Shown: positions 1-9,399 of the stretch, in pieces
How positions within the stretch are numbered: the stretch's first letter is position 1
Layout: each line of letters opens with the position of its first letter
From: Terrisporobacter mayombei
Lineage (GTDB): Bacteria > Bacillota > Clostridia > Peptostreptococcales > Peptostreptococcaceae
Direction: 5' to 3'
Length of the DNA: 64,000 nucleotides
Assembly (NCBI RefSeq): GCF_020748465.1
Contig: NZ_JAHZMP010000002.1
Coordinates: 620,001-684,000, forward strand
Translations under genes and position numbers: made by a program
The notes under the pieces: model-generated
The model's input: only the letters and a program-made list of their open reading frames with translations
Told to the model about the DNA's origin: nothing
Databases searched by the model: none

Positions 1-128
1 CAATTTTTCTTAAAGTATGTATAAAAGTATATATATTTTGTCCATTAATAATAATAAAGCTAAATATGAATTGAATGAATTTGAATATTATGATAAAATC
101 AGTAGGTAAGAAAATTGGGGGTGCAGAA

Positions 129-692
129 ATGAGAAAAATTTATATAGTAACAACTTATACGGGAACTCTTCTATCTTATTTAATAAGAAAAGTTAGTAAA
201 AGTCCCTATGCTCATATTTCTTTATCTTTAAATGAAGATTTATCACCCATGTATTCATTTGGGAGACTTAATCCTAAAACACCTATATTTGCAGGTTTTG
301 TAGAAGAAAATATAAATGAAGGCTTATATGAAATAAAGCAAAATGCACTTTGCCGAGTATATTCATTAGATGTTGATTATTCTAGTTATGGAAAATTAGT
401 AAAAAATATAATGAAAGTAAATAGCAATAAAAATAGATATAATTATGATGTTAAAGCTTTAGTATATTTATCATTTAATAAATCAAGAGAAAAAGAATAT
501 AGATATGTATGTTCACACTTTGTAGCAGATATGCTTTATAAAAGTGGAATTAATATATTTGATAAGTCGCCATCACTAGTGAAGCCGGAGGACTTTTATA
601 ATAACTCAAATCTTAATTTAGAATACGAAGGATTATTATGTAATTATAATATAAAAAACGGAAGAAATATGCTAAGTCACATGACTTGTTAA
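129..692 (+). CDS. Permuted papain-like amidase/peptidase-family protein
   Basis: Protein of 187 residues. It resembles the circularly permuted NlpC/P60 (YiiX/YaeF-like) cysteine hydrolases: a His in an early strand (SPYAHISL, H29) and a Cys at the start of a later helix (YVCSHFVADML, C128), the reversed order seen in that group. Substrate unknown; family members cut amide or lipid-linked bonds. No signal peptide, so probably cytoplasmic. The ATG at 129 is preferred because GGGGGTG lies 7 bases upstream; earlier in-frame ATGs (75, 90) have no ribosome site. It is a single-gene unit ended by a hairpin. Family call is moderate, the specific role unknown. Confidence 0.6.
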   Translation: MRKIYIVTTYTGTLLSYLIRKVSKSPYAHISLSLNEDLSPMYSFGRLNPKTPIFAGFVEENINEGLYEIKQNALCRVYSLDVDYSSYGKLVKNIMKVNSNKNRYNYDVKALVYLSFNKSREKEYRYVCSHFVADMLYKSGINIFDKSPSLVKPEDFYNNSNLNLEYEGLLCNYNIKNGRNMLSHMTC

Positions 693-724
693 AAATTACC
701 ATATATTACTATGGTAATTTTTTA
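692..724 (+). terminator. Rho-independent terminator
   Basis: Near-perfect stem (AAAATTACCATA paired with TATGGTAATTTT) followed by a T run, directly after the stop codon of the amidase-like gene. Confidence 0.85.
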
Positions 725-809
725 TTTTCTATTATATATTATTTATTAATCTAAGAATGTAAAAAAAAGGTTATAATAGTAATAAGAGGTATAATGGAAA
801 GGAGAAAAA

Positions 810-2492
810 ATGAAAAAAATATTTAAATCTTATGGGATAGCGTTGTTAATAGTGGCTATTTATGCATTTGTGAAACTACCAGTACTGAGGTTTGATTTCA
901 CATCAGGATTTACAATGCTAATTTTATTCTTTGTTTTAGCTGGTGTTCTTGATATGATGTTTGATAGAGGAGAGAGAACATCTAAAAGTGCAAAAAATAA
1001 CTTCTTAATAGCAGGGGTTTTGTTAGTTGTAATTATTATTATTCCATTCTTTGTAACATCTCCTATATTTAGGGCTAGTTCTTATAAAGACTTACTTGGT
1101 AAAGTAGAGGAAAGTGTTTTTACAGAGGATGTAAGTCCGGTAAGTGTGGATAAAATAAGAATAGTAGACAAAGATATGGCAATAAAATTAGGAGAAAAAA
1201 AACTTGGGGAAATACCAGCAATAGGAAGTATATCTAAAGTTGGTGACTACTCAATACAAAGTGTGAAGGGTGAATTATATTGGATAGCACCTCTTGTGCA
1301 TAGAGATATTATAAAATGGATAACTAATTTAGAGGGTACTAATGGTTATATTATGGTATCAGCAAGTAATCCACAAGATGTAAGACTAGTTCAAAATCTT
1401 GATGGAAAACAACTTAAAATAGTATATCAAGAAGAAGCATATTTCTTACAAGATTTACATAGACATGTATATCTAAATGGTGGTATGAAATATGGTATGA
1501 CTGATTTTAATTTTGAAATTGATGACAATGGAAAGCCTTATTGGGTTGTAACTTTGTATGAACATGCTGTTGGATATGGAGGATCAAATGCTGTTGGAAC
1601 AGCTATTGTCGATGCTCAAAGTGGAGAGGTTAAAATATACTCAATTAAAGATACACCTAAGTGGGTAGATAGAATACAACCAGAAAGCTTTATAGTGGAT
1701 CAAATAAATAACTGGGGATTATATGTTAAAGGATTTATAAACTCAGTAATATCTGAAGAAGGTGTATTACTACCATCAGAAGGAACTTCATTAGTATATG
1801 GAGAAGATGGAAAATCATATTGGTATACAGGAATTACTTCAGCAGGAGGAGATGAATCAACAGTAGGATTTATGTTAGTTGACTCAAGAACAAAGGAATC
1901 AAAACTGTATATGCAAACTGGAGCAACAGAAACTGCAGCTATGACAACTGCAGAAGGAAAAGTACAAGAAAAAAATTATAAAGCAACTTTCCCAGTTATG
2001 TATAATATTCTTGGAAAGCCAACATATGTGTTAGGATTAAAAGATAAAGCAGATCTTGTAAAAATGGTAGCATTTGTATCTGTTGAAGATTATAGCATAA
2101 TAGGAATGGGAGATACAAAAGAGGATGCCTATAGAAATTACAAAGAAGCATTAGAATCTAAAGGAAATGATATAGATTTCAACACAAGTGAAAACTTACA
2201 AAAAGTAGAAGGAACTGTATCTAGAATAAACCAAGATGTAAAAAGTGGAAACACAATATATTATATTACATTAAAAGATAAAAAAGAATTAATATTTACA
2301 GGAACATCAAAAATATCTTCAGAACTACCTTTAACAATAGTAGGGGACAAGGTAAGTATATCTTACGATAAAACAGATTCAAATATAATAAGCATTGCAG
2401 AGTTTGATAATACTAATATTGGAAAAATAGAAAAAACTACAAAAAAAGAAAAAAATAGTGAAAAATCAGATAATAATGAAAAAACTGAGTAA
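810..2492 (+). CDS. Membrane-anchored protein of unknown function
   Basis: 560 residues. Three hydrophobic helices lie in the first ~90 residues (about 7-24, 32-50 and 63-84). Then comes a long extracytoplasmic or cytoplasmic region with repeated two-lobed stretches of the type 'GKPYWV..' and 'GKSYWYTG', reminiscent of PepSY-like folds. The Lys/Glu-rich tail (last ~30 residues) is low complexity. Strong ribosome site (GGAGA) 7 bases before ATG. I do not recognise a named family. It stands alone between two terminators. The internal repeats suggest a binding or processing domain facing the envelope, but this is inference only. Confidence 0.7.
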   Translation: MKKIFKSYGIALLIVAIYAFVKLPVLRFDFTSGFTMLILFFVLAGVLDMMFDRGERTSKSAKNNFLIAGVLLVVIIIIPFFVTSPIFRASSYKDLLGKVEESVFTEDVSPVSVDKIRIVDKDMAIKLGEKKLGEIPAIGSISKVGDYSIQSVKGELYWIAPLVHRDIIKWITNLEGTNGYIMVSASNPQDVRLVQNLDGKQLKIVYQEEAYFLQDLHRHVYLNGGMKYGMTDFNFEIDDNGKPYWVVTLYEHAVGYGGSNAVGTAIVDAQSGEVKIYSIKDTPKWVDRIQPESFIVDQINNWGLYVKGFINSVISEEGVLLPSEGTSLVYGEDGKSYWYTGITSAGGDESTVGFMLVDSRTKESKLYMQTGATETAAMTTAEGKVQEKNYKATFPVMYNILGKPTYVLGLKDKADLVKMVAFVSVEDYSIIGMGDTKEDAYRNYKEALESKGNDIDFNTSENLQKVEGTVSRINQDVKSGNTIYYITLKDKKELIFTGTSKISSELPLTIVGDKVSISYDKTDSNIISIAEFDNTNIGKIEKTTKKEKNSEKSDNNEKTE

Positions 2493-2501
2493 CATAAAAT
2501 A

Positions 2502-2562
2502 AAATTTACACATAAAAAAAGGAAGAAAATTTTAATCTTCCTTTTTTTATGTGTAAATTTTA
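2502..2562. terminator. Long bidirectional terminator hairpin
   Basis: About 25 bp arms (AAATTTACACATAAAAAAAG and its complement) around a short loop, with T tracts on both strands. Confidence 0.85.
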
Positions 2563-2622
2563 TTGAGTGATTTTAATATAATATAGTACAACTTGGTAAA
2601 AATAGCTTCAAGGAGATTGACT

Positions 2623-3228
2623 ATGGTGGGATTAGAAAAAGATATTTTGTATTTGGTTAGTAGAGTAAGATGCGTCACAGAAAATCAAGTGGGAAAAGTA
2701 TTTAATAGTAAAAAAAGAAGTGGAAAAAAATCCCTAAAGAGGACATTGAGAAAAATGTGTAATGATTATACTTTGAGAAAGTTTCCATGTAATGTTGACT
2801 ATACGAATTTTAAAGATAACTCAGGAGTTTATTATCTAAATGGGAGTAATATCGAAAAAGGAAAGAGTTTAACAAAAATGTTACTAGGTTCTGAAATTGC
2901 AATTAGATTAAATAGTGCAGGATATGAGGCTGTTAGATTTTATAGAAATGCAAAAGTAGGAGATCAAACTTATGATATATTTATAGAATATATAAATCCC
3001 TGTGACAAAAGGCTACAAGTATTAATAGATATTGAACTGGATGAAAGCTTAAGATGGTCAAAGTATAGTAATATTTCTAATGATATTGACAACTCAACCA
3101 TACCATTTTTTATGGTACCAAAAGTTATTGTTATATCTTCTAGAGAACAAAAGCATAATAAATGTAATATTAATGAACATATATATATTTTAGATACATC
3201 TTTGAATAAATTATTTAATTATTTGTAA
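2623..3228 (+). CDS. Replication-relaxation-like winged-helix protein
   Basis: 201 residues. The first ~70 residues look like a winged helix with a basic recognition region (LVSRVRCVTENQVGKVF, then LKRTLRKMC). The rest is an alpha/beta domain with the acidic line 'VLIDIELDESLRW', similar in arrangement to the replication-relaxation family (plasmid MobC/relaxation accessory proteins), often a nuclease-like fold. ATG at 2623 is chosen because AGGAGA sits 6 bases upstream; the longer frame opening at TTG 2593 lacks a ribosome site. No conjugation gene is nearby, so it may be a relic of a lost element or a domesticated regulator. Family assignment is tentative. Confidence 0.5.
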   Translation: MVGLEKDILYLVSRVRCVTENQVGKVFNSKKRSGKKSLKRTLRKMCNDYTLRKFPCNVDYTNFKDNSGVYYLNGSNIEKGKSLTKMLLGSEIAIRLNSAGYEAVRFYRNAKVGDQTYDIFIEYINPCDKRLQVLIDIELDESLRWSKYSNISNDIDNSTIPFFMVPKVIVISSREQKHNKCNINEHIYILDTSLNKLFNYL

Positions 3229-3310
3229 AATATATAAATAGTTTTATGATTTTTATTGCATCTTGAAGTATGTTATGCTATTAATATATTATTAATAAAA
3301 AAAGATAAAA

Positions 3311-3601
3311 ACCTAAGGTAGAGGTGCTGTACTTAATAGTACTAACATATAGCTGGCAAGCAATTATATGTTAGGAAAGGAATTACAGCCGAAGGTAGCT
3401 TATAGGCATATAAGTTATCTGGACTTGTGCAGAATATGTATAAGGCTGTCACTTTTATTCGCAGAATAAATTTAGCAACAGACCTGTTTTCCAGGTTGTT
3501 GGCTACATGAGCAAAGCGAATTTTTTATAAGTGTTGAGCTACAAGGTTTACTATGGCTAATTTTAACGTCCAAAGTATACCTTTGGGCGTTTTATTTTTT
3601 T
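3311..3601 (+). promoter_or_regulatory. Lysine riboswitch (L box) with terminator platform
   Basis: The aptamer (about 3311-3455) shows L-box core signatures: GGTAGAGGTGC at the 5' end, a GCCGAAGG segment in the middle, and GTGCAGAATATGTATAAGG running into GGCTGTCA at the 3' end, matching the arrangement of the Bacillus lysC leader. About 110 bases of expression platform follow, with a CAACAGACCTG/CAGGTTGTTG hairpin (3477-3502), then the terminator at 3565-3601. It lies 32 bases before lysC. Lysine binding should favour the terminator and shut off lysC-lysA. Confidence 0.93.
3565..3601 (+). terminator. Riboswitch-controlled terminator
   Basis: Stem AACGTCCAAAG / CTTTGGGCGTT with a 5-base loop, followed by TTTATTTTTTT. 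It is the switching terminator of the lysine leader. Confidence 0.85.
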
Positions 3602-3632
3602 ATGTAAATTCATAATTTAAGGGGTGATAATA

Positions 3633-4829
3633 GTGAGCAAAGTAGTTGTTCAAAAGTATGGTGGTAGTTCTGTATCTAATACTGAAAAAATAAAGCTTAT
3701 TGCAAGCAAATTAATAGAAAGAAAAAGGAAAAATCCTAAAATTGTGGTTGTAGTCTCAGCTATGGGGGATACGACAGATGATTTTATAAGTTTGGCCAAA
3801 GACATAACTAAATCTCCAGACAAAAGAGAGCTTGATGTATTAATGTCTACTGGTGAAATGATATCTGCATCTTTATTATCAATGGGTCTAAATTCTTTAG
3901 GATGTGAAGCAGTAAGTTACAACGCTTATCAATTAAATATTAAAACTAGTGGGATTCATGGTAAATCATTAATAGATGATATTGATGTTAGTAAAATAAA
4001 TGAGAGTTTAGATAGTGGTAAGATTGTAATAGTAACAGGATTTCAAGGTTTAAATGATGAAGGAGATATAACTACTTTAGGAAGGGGGGGATCAGACACT
4101 TCAGCTGTAGCTTTAGCTGTAAAACTAGAAGGTATATGCGAAATATATACTGATGTGGATGGGATCTATTTTACAGATCCAAGAAAATATAGTGAAGCTA
4201 AAAAAATAAAAGAAATCGAATATGAAGAAATGTTGGAATTAGCAAGTTTAGGTGCTCAGGTAATGCATTCAAGAAGTGTGGAATTAGCGCAAAAATATGA
4301 TGTGGAGCTTTATGTAGGCTTATCTTGCAGTGACATTGAAGGAACGTATATAAGGGGGAGCAGAGAAATGAAATTAGAGGATAAAGTTATTACTGGCCTT
4401 GCGACTTGTGACGAAGATGCAGCCATAACAATTGTAGATATAAATATGGAAGATGTATCTAAATTATTTGAAAAAATAGCTGTAGATGGAGTTAGTATTG
4501 ATATGATAAGCCAGACAGCACCATTTAATGGAAAAGTAAATGTATCATTCACTATACCAAAGGATGATTTAATGGAATGCGAACGAATTGTTAGTTGCTT
4601 TGTATCAAGGGAAAGTATAGTTATAGATGAAGAAATAACAAAGTTTTCTTTAGTAGGTCTTGGAATGAAAAATACTAGTGGTGTCGCTTCAAAAGTATTT
4701 AAAATATTTAGTGATAATAATATAGCTGTAAAATTAATTACAACATCTGAAATAAGAATTACATGTGCAATAAACTCTTCTTCTAAAGAAGTGGCAATAA
4801 GAGAAATAGCTAAAGAATTTAATTTATAA
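3633..4829 (+). CDS. lysC: Aspartate kinase (monofunctional)
   Basis: 398 residues. It phosphorylates L-aspartate, the first step of the aspartate pathway to lysine, threonine and methionine. The amino-acid kinase domain opens with VVVQKYGGSSV (residues 4-14) and carries GRGGSDTSAVAL (about residue 153) and an aspartate-binding 'VDGIYFTDPRKY'. Two ACT repeats fill the last ~135 residues. The GTG at 3633 is favoured over GTG 3624 because GGGGTG at 3621 gives a 6-base spacing. It is the first gene after a lysine riboswitch and is followed after 14 bases by lysA, so this is the lysine-repressed isozyme. Confidence 0.96.
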   Translation: MSKVVVQKYGGSSVSNTEKIKLIASKLIERKRKNPKIVVVVSAMGDTTDDFISLAKDITKSPDKRELDVLMSTGEMISASLLSMGLNSLGCEAVSYNAYQLNIKTSGIHGKSLIDDIDVSKINESLDSGKIVIVTGFQGLNDEGDITTLGRGGSDTSAVALAVKLEGICEIYTDVDGIYFTDPRKYSEAKKIKEIEYEEMLELASLGAQVMHSRSVELAQKYDVELYVGLSCSDIEGTYIRGSREMKLEDKVITGLATCDEDAAITIVDINMEDVSKLFEKIAVDGVSIDMISQTAPFNGKVNVSFTIPKDDLMECERIVSCFVSRESIVIDEEITKFSLVGLGMKNTSGVASKVFKIFSDNNIAVKLITTSEIRITCAINSSSKEVAIREIAKEFNL

Positions 4830-4843
4830 AATAGGAGGATAAT

Positions 4844-6139
4844 ATGAAACTTCATGGCACAATGGGAATAAAAGATAATACTTTATACATAGGTGGGGTA
4901 AATGCACTAGATTTAGCAAAAAAATACGATACACCTCTTTATGTATTTGATGAGGAGTTAATTAGAAATAATTGCAAAGAATATAATAAGTATTTTAAGG
5001 TTAAAGAAAATAACAATAAAGTTGCATATGCAGGGAAAGCTTTTTTACCTAAGTATATGTGTAATCTAATAGATGAAGAGGGATTATATTTAGATGTAGT
5101 GTCTGGAGGAGAATTATTTACAGCCTATAAAGCTAATTTTCCTATGAAGAAAATATTATTTCATGGAAATAACAAAACAATAGATGAGATTAAAATGGGT
5201 ATTGACTTAGGTGTAGGAGTATTTGTAGTAGACAATTTCTATGAATTAGATATATTAGAAAAGTTTTGTAAAGAAAAAAATATGATACAAGATATATATT
5301 TTAGAGTTACACCTGGAATTGATGCACATACTCACAAATATATTAGAACTGGTCAAATAGACTCTAAATTTGGTTTTGCATTGACAAATGGTGATTTTTA
5401 TGTGGCAGTAGAAAGATTAAAAGAATATAAAAATGTAAAATTAATTGGTATTCATGCTCATATTGGTTCACAAATATTTGAGGTAGAACCTTATGAAGAA
5501 GAAGTTGATGTTATGTTTAACTTAGTAAAAAAATTAAAAGAAGATTATGATATAGAAATAAAAGAAGTGGATTTTGGTGGAGGTATAGGTGTTTACTATA
5601 CTAAAGAAGATAAACCAAGAAGCATTAAGGAATTTTGTGAGAAAATTATAAATAAATGCAATGAAAAATGCAAACAACTAAATATAAATATGCCTACTCT
5701 TATATTAGAACCAGGTAGATCTTTAGTTGCTAATGCTGGAAGTACTTTATATTCTATTGGATCAATTAAAAATATTAAAGATGTAAGAACTTATGTAAGT
5801 GTAGATGGTGGAATGACAGATAATATAAGACCTTCTTTATATCAAGCAGGATATGAATGTGCTATAGTAAATAAAATGAATAATGAAAAATCTGAACATA
5901 AGGTAACTATTGCTGGAAAATGTTGTGAAAGTGGGGATATTTTAATATCAAATACTAGTGTTTTAGATATAGAAAGCGAAGATATATTAATAACAACATC
6001 CACAGGTGCTTATGGATACTCTATGGCATCAAACTATAATAAAATACCTAAAAACCCAGTTGTATTTGTAAATAAGGGGAATGATAAGTTAGTATGTAAA
6101 AGACAAAGTTATGAAGATTTATTGTCTCTAGAGTTATAG
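4844..6139 (+). CDS. lysA: Diaminopimelate decarboxylase
   Basis: 431 residues. A PLP-dependent, fold-III decarboxylase that converts meso-diaminopimelate to L-lysine, the last pathway step. The PLP lysine lies in AYAGKAFL (K65). GIHAHIGSQ, the phosphate-binding VDFGGGIGV, EPGRSLV and the substrate/dimer-interface motif CCESGD are all present. Strong AGGAGG upstream. It is co-transcribed with lysC 14 bases upstream under the lysine riboswitch, and a strong terminator follows. Length is usual for the family. Confidence 0.96.
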   Translation: MKLHGTMGIKDNTLYIGGVNALDLAKKYDTPLYVFDEELIRNNCKEYNKYFKVKENNNKVAYAGKAFLPKYMCNLIDEEGLYLDVVSGGELFTAYKANFPMKKILFHGNNKTIDEIKMGIDLGVGVFVVDNFYELDILEKFCKEKNMIQDIYFRVTPGIDAHTHKYIRTGQIDSKFGFALTNGDFYVAVERLKEYKNVKLIGIHAHIGSQIFEVEPYEEEVDVMFNLVKKLKEDYDIEIKEVDFGGGIGVYYTKEDKPRSIKEFCEKIINKCNEKCKQLNINMPTLILEPGRSLVANAGSTLYSIGSIKNIKDVRTYVSVDGGMTDNIRPSLYQAGYECAIVNKMNNEKSEHKVTIAGKCCESGDILISNTSVLDIESEDILITTSTGAYGYSMASNYNKIPKNPVVFVNKGNDKLVCKRQSYEDLLSLEL

Positions 6140-6142
6140 AAT

Positions 6143-6183
6143 AAAAAAGTTCTTTACTATTAAAAAAGTAAGGAACTTTTTTA
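6143..6183 (+). terminator. Rho-independent terminator
   Basis: Stem AAAAAGTTCTTTACT / AGTAAGGAACTTTTT after lysA, with a T run. Confidence 0.88.
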
Positions 6184-6300
6184 TATTAAAAATAAAATTG
6201 TATAAATACTCACCAATGTATAAATATAATTATATAAAATTTTATAATGTGCAAACTTAGGGTTTATGATAAACTATATTATACAACAGGGAGGATTTTC

Positions 6301-6906
6301 ATGAAAAAGAAATTATTATTAATATTAGTTTTAATAACTGCTTTAACAAGTGGATGTAGTAAAGTAGCTGTAAATAGTTCTTTAATAAAAGGACAAGAAA
6401 AGCTTGAAAGTCATAAATATGATGAAGCCTTAACTTTATTATCTCAAGTTTTAAATGAAGATTCAGAAAATGAGTCAGCTAGAGCTATGTATATGCAGGC
6501 AAGAAAGATGCAAAGTGCGGAGAACTACGAAAAAAAGCATGATTACGAGAAAGCAATAAAAGAACTAGATTCAATTGTAAATATAAATGAAGGTTCTAAA
6601 CAAATTAAGAGAGAATCAATAAATAAAAAAGCAGAACTTGAAAAATTACAAGAAACTGCTGAAAAAGAAGCTTTAGAGAGAAGAGAAAATGCAAAAGAAG
6701 CGTCTGAAAAAGACATGAATAAATTAGAATCAGAAATAATTTATAATAATAAGAAAAAAGAAGAACAGAAAAAACAAGAAACAGAGGAAAGCAACAAAGA
6801 GGAATCAATAAAAGAGCCTATAAAAGAAGAAAAAACTGAAGATGAAGAAGATAATCCACAAACAAGTACAGATGTACAATTAAAAGATACAAGTGAGAAT
6901 GAATAA
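6301..6906 (+). CDS. TPR-type lipoprotein
   Basis: 201 residues. It begins with a lipoprotein signal (MKKKLLLILVLITALTSGCS; lipobox TSGC, Cys at residue 19), so the mature protein is tethered to the outer face of the membrane. Residues ~30-95 form tetratricopeptide-like helices (KYDEALTLLSQVLNEDSENESA, then DYEKAIKELDSIV). The C-terminal ~90 residues are a Glu/Lys-rich coiled or disordered stretch. ATG at 6301 follows GGGAGGA; an upstream in-frame ATG (6247) would bury the signal peptide. Partner unknown. It sits alone between two terminators. Confidence 0.75.
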   Translation: MKKKLLLILVLITALTSGCSKVAVNSSLIKGQEKLESHKYDEALTLLSQVLNEDSENESARAMYMQARKMQSAENYEKKHDYEKAIKELDSIVNINEGSKQIKRESINKKAELEKLQETAEKEALERRENAKEASEKDMNKLESEIIYNNKKKEEQKKQETEESNKEESIKEPIKEEKTEDEEDNPQTSTDVQLKDTSENE

Positions 6907-6924
6907 GTCAATAAAGCTAATTAT

Positions 6925-6957
6925 AAATAAACTGCCATATGCAGTTTATTTTTTTAT
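6925..6957 (+). terminator. Rho-independent terminator
   Basis: AAATAAACTGC-CATAT-GCAGTTTATTT followed by a T run. Confidence 0.88.
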
Positions 6958-7055
6958 TTTATAGGAAATATAAATAATAAATAAAAATATCTTGTGAAAA
7001 TTTGTCACATATATTAGTATTTACTATGGACAAAAAAATAATTAAAGGAGTAAAT

Positions 7056-7769
7056 ATGAGAATAAACAAATATATAGCTTCTTGTGGAGTAGCATCTAGA
7101 AGAAAAGCTGAAGAACTTATTTTAAATAAAAAAGTAAAAGTAAACGGAAAATTAATAGAAGAATTATCTTTTCAAGTTGATGAACAAAAAGATAGTGTGG
7201 AAGTTGATGGAGTAAAAATATCTCTTGACGAAAATTTAGTATATATATTATTAAATAAACCAGAAGGGTACATAACAACAGTTAAAGACCAATTTGACAG
7301 AAAAAGTGTAATAGACTTATTAAGTGATATAAAAGAAAGAGTATTTCCTGTGGGAAGGTTAGATTATGAAACAAGTGGTCTTTTATTACTTACTAATGAT
7401 GGTGATTTAACGTACAAATTAACTCATCCTAAACACGAAATTGATAAAACTTATATTGCTATGGTGAAAGGTCAGTTAAGTGAAGAAGAAATTAAAAACT
7501 TTAAATCTGGTCTATATATAGATGATTATAAAACAGCACCAGCGAAGATTAAAGTTGTATATTATGATAAAAATAAAGATATATCTAAGTTAGAAATAAA
7601 AATACATGAAGGTAAAAATAGACAAGTAAGAAAAATGTGTAAAGCTATAAATCACCCTGTACTTAGACTTAAAAGGGTAGCCATGGGTAAAATCACTTTA
7701 AATGACTGTAAAATAGGGGAATACAGACATTTAACTGAAGAAGAAGTAAATTATCTTAAAAGTATATAG
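7056..7769 (+). CDS. rluB: Ribosomal large subunit pseudouridine synthase, RluB/RsuA family
   Basis: 237 residues. It isomerises a uridine in rRNA (23S position 2605-type for RluB). The N-terminal S4 RNA-binding domain (MRINKYIASCGVASRRKAEE) is followed by the catalytic domain with GRLDYETSGLLLLTNDG, whose Asp is the catalytic residue, and the C-terminal HEGKNRQVRKM signature. Start at ATG 7056 because AAAGGAG is just upstream and the S4 domain begins there; the frame is open upstream to 7002. It is 9 bases upstream of the methyltransferase gene, so the two form a small RNA-modification operon. Confidence 0.93.
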   Translation: MRINKYIASCGVASRRKAEELILNKKVKVNGKLIEELSFQVDEQKDSVEVDGVKISLDENLVYILLNKPEGYITTVKDQFDRKSVIDLLSDIKERVFPVGRLDYETSGLLLLTNDGDLTYKLTHPKHEIDKTYIAMVKGQLSEEEIKNFKSGLYIDDYKTAPAKIKVVYYDKNKDISKLEIKIHEGKNRQVRKMCKAINHPVLRLKRVAMGKITLNDCKIGEYRHLTEEEVNYLKSI

Positions 7770-7778
7770 AGGTAAATT

Positions 7779-8354
7779 ATGTTAAGAGCAAAATATATAA
7801 ATAAAATAACTGAAGTAAACAAAATATTTTTAGAAAAAATTATTGAAAAAGGCCATGTTGTAATTGATGCTACCATGGGAAATGGGTATGACACAGTATA
7901 CCTAGGAAACCTAGTAGGAGAAACTGGTAAAGTATATGCATTTGATGTTCAAGAAGAAGCGCTAACTTCCACAAGAAAAAAAGTTATAAGAGATAATATG
8001 GAGGATAGAGTTGAACTAATTCTTGATGGTCATGAAAACTTAGATAAATATGTAAAAGAAGAAGTCAGTTGTGTTGTATTTAACTTAGGGTACTTACCAA
8101 GGGCAAAACATATGGTTATCACTAAACCGGATACAACTTTGGAAGCCGTCAAAAAAAGTTTAGAATTATTAAAGCAAAATGGAGTAATAAGTATAGCTAC
8201 ATATATAGGACATGAAGGTGGCCTTGATGAAAAAAATTACATATGTGAATACTTAGACAATTTAGATCAAAAACAATATAATGTATTGCATATGGAGTTT
8301 ACAAATCAAATAAATAATCCACCGCAGCTTATTCTAGTAGAAAAAAAAGGTTAA
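7779..8354 (+). CDS. mnmM: tRNA methyltransferase, MnmM (YtqB) family
   Basis: 191 residues. A class I SAM-dependent methyltransferase with the glycine-rich motif DATMGNGYDT (about residues 31-40), an acidic strand end (VYAFDVQEEAL) and FNLGYLPRAKH, which mark the YtqB family. In Bacillus, YtqB/MnmM adds the methyl group in 5-methylaminomethyl-2-thiouridine at the tRNA wobble position; transfer of that role here is by family. GAGGTAAATTATG start, 9 bases after rluB, so translation is probably coupled. Confidence 0.82.
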   Translation: MLRAKYINKITEVNKIFLEKIIEKGHVVIDATMGNGYDTVYLGNLVGETGKVYAFDVQEEALTSTRKKVIRDNMEDRVELILDGHENLDKYVKEEVSCVVFNLGYLPRAKHMVITKPDTTLEAVKKSLELLKQNGVISIATYIGHEGGLDEKNYICEYLDNLDQKQYNVLHMEFTNQINNPPQLILVEKKG

Positions 8355-8511
8355 AAAATATATAATTTTGCTACCTTATAAAAAATATATTGAACAATGA
8401 AAAAATAAAATAATAATTTATAACTTAATATAAACAGTGGTATAATTAAGTTATAAGTATGAATAATTTACAAATACTTCATATTTTTCACAAAAGAAAG
8501 AGGAGCATATT

Positions 8512-9387
8512 ATGGAATTTACAAATAATATAAATGATAGTAAACAATTAATTTCAATTATACAATCTCGTTATCCTAAAATGAGTAAGGGGCAAAAACT
8601 TATAGCCCAATATATTATTAAAAATTATGATAAAGTAGCATTTATGACTGCAAGCAAACTTGGGGAAACTGTAGGTGTTAGTGAGTCTACTGTGGTAAGG
8701 TTTGCTAATGCTTTAGGATATCCAGGGTACCCTAAATTACAAGATGCATTACAAGAGTTAATAAAAAATAAATTAACAACAGTACAAAGGGTCGAAATGG
8801 CCAATAATGATTATTCTGATGATGCAACAATACTTAGTAAGGTTCTAAAAAGTGATATAGATAATATAAGGGGAACTTTAGAAGAAATAGATGCAAAAGC
8901 TTTTAAGGATGCTTCAGAAGAAATATTAAAAGCTAGAAAAATATATATTTTGGGTATGAGAAGTTCTCATGTGATAGCTCAGTATCTAGGATTTTATTTA
9001 GATTTAATATTAGATAATGTTCATGTAATAAGACTAGACATGGGAGATGTTTTTGAACAAATAGTTAGAATAAACGAAGAAGATGTAATAATAGCATTTA
9101 GTTTTCCTAGATATTCTAAAAAATCATATCAAGTTGTTGACTATGCTAAAAATAAAGGAGCTCATATAATATCAATTACGGATAGTTATTTTGCGCCAGT
9201 AGCATGTTTATCTGATAATACTCTTTTAGTTAAGAGTAATATGGCGTCATTTGTTGACTCTTTAGTTCCTGCTATGACTGTAGCCAACGCACTTGCCATA
9301 TCTGTTGGCATGAAAGAGAAAGAAGAAATAAAAAAATACTTTGATGATTTGGAAAAAATTTGGGAGCAGTATTCTATTTATGAATAA
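8512..9387 (+). CDS. MurR/RpiR family transcriptional regulator
   Basis: 291 residues. An N-terminal HTH of the RpiR type (residues ~10-85, with 'LGETVGVSESTVVRFANALG') is joined to a C-terminal SIS sugar-phosphate-binding domain (~residues 130-270, 'KIYILGMRSSHVIAQYLG', 'DVIIAFSFPRYSKKS'). Such proteins sense phosphosugars or, in some Clostridia, other metabolites. A TATAAT at 8441 with a weak upstream -35 is a possible promoter. Ribosome site AAAGAGGAG. No sugar operon is adjacent, so the target is unknown; the T-box leader begins immediately downstream. Confidence 0.88.
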   Translation: MEFTNNINDSKQLISIIQSRYPKMSKGQKLIAQYIIKNYDKVAFMTASKLGETVGVSESTVVRFANALGYPGYPKLQDALQELIKNKLTTVQRVEMANNDYSDDATILSKVLKSDIDNIRGTLEEIDAKAFKDASEEILKARKIYILGMRSSHVIAQYLGFYLDLILDNVHVIRLDMGDVFEQIVRINEEDVIIAFSFPRYSKKSYQVVDYAKNKGAHIISITDSYFAPVACLSDNTLLVKSNMASFVDSLVPAMTVANALAISVGMKEKEEIKKYFDDLEKIWEQYSIYE

Positions 9388-9399
9388 TATTATTAATAA

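Noticed and set aside
4310..4855. A long minus-strand reading frame opposite lysC
   Set aside because: It lies wholly over a well-supported kinase gene, has no ribosome site or family resemblance, and arises from codon bias.
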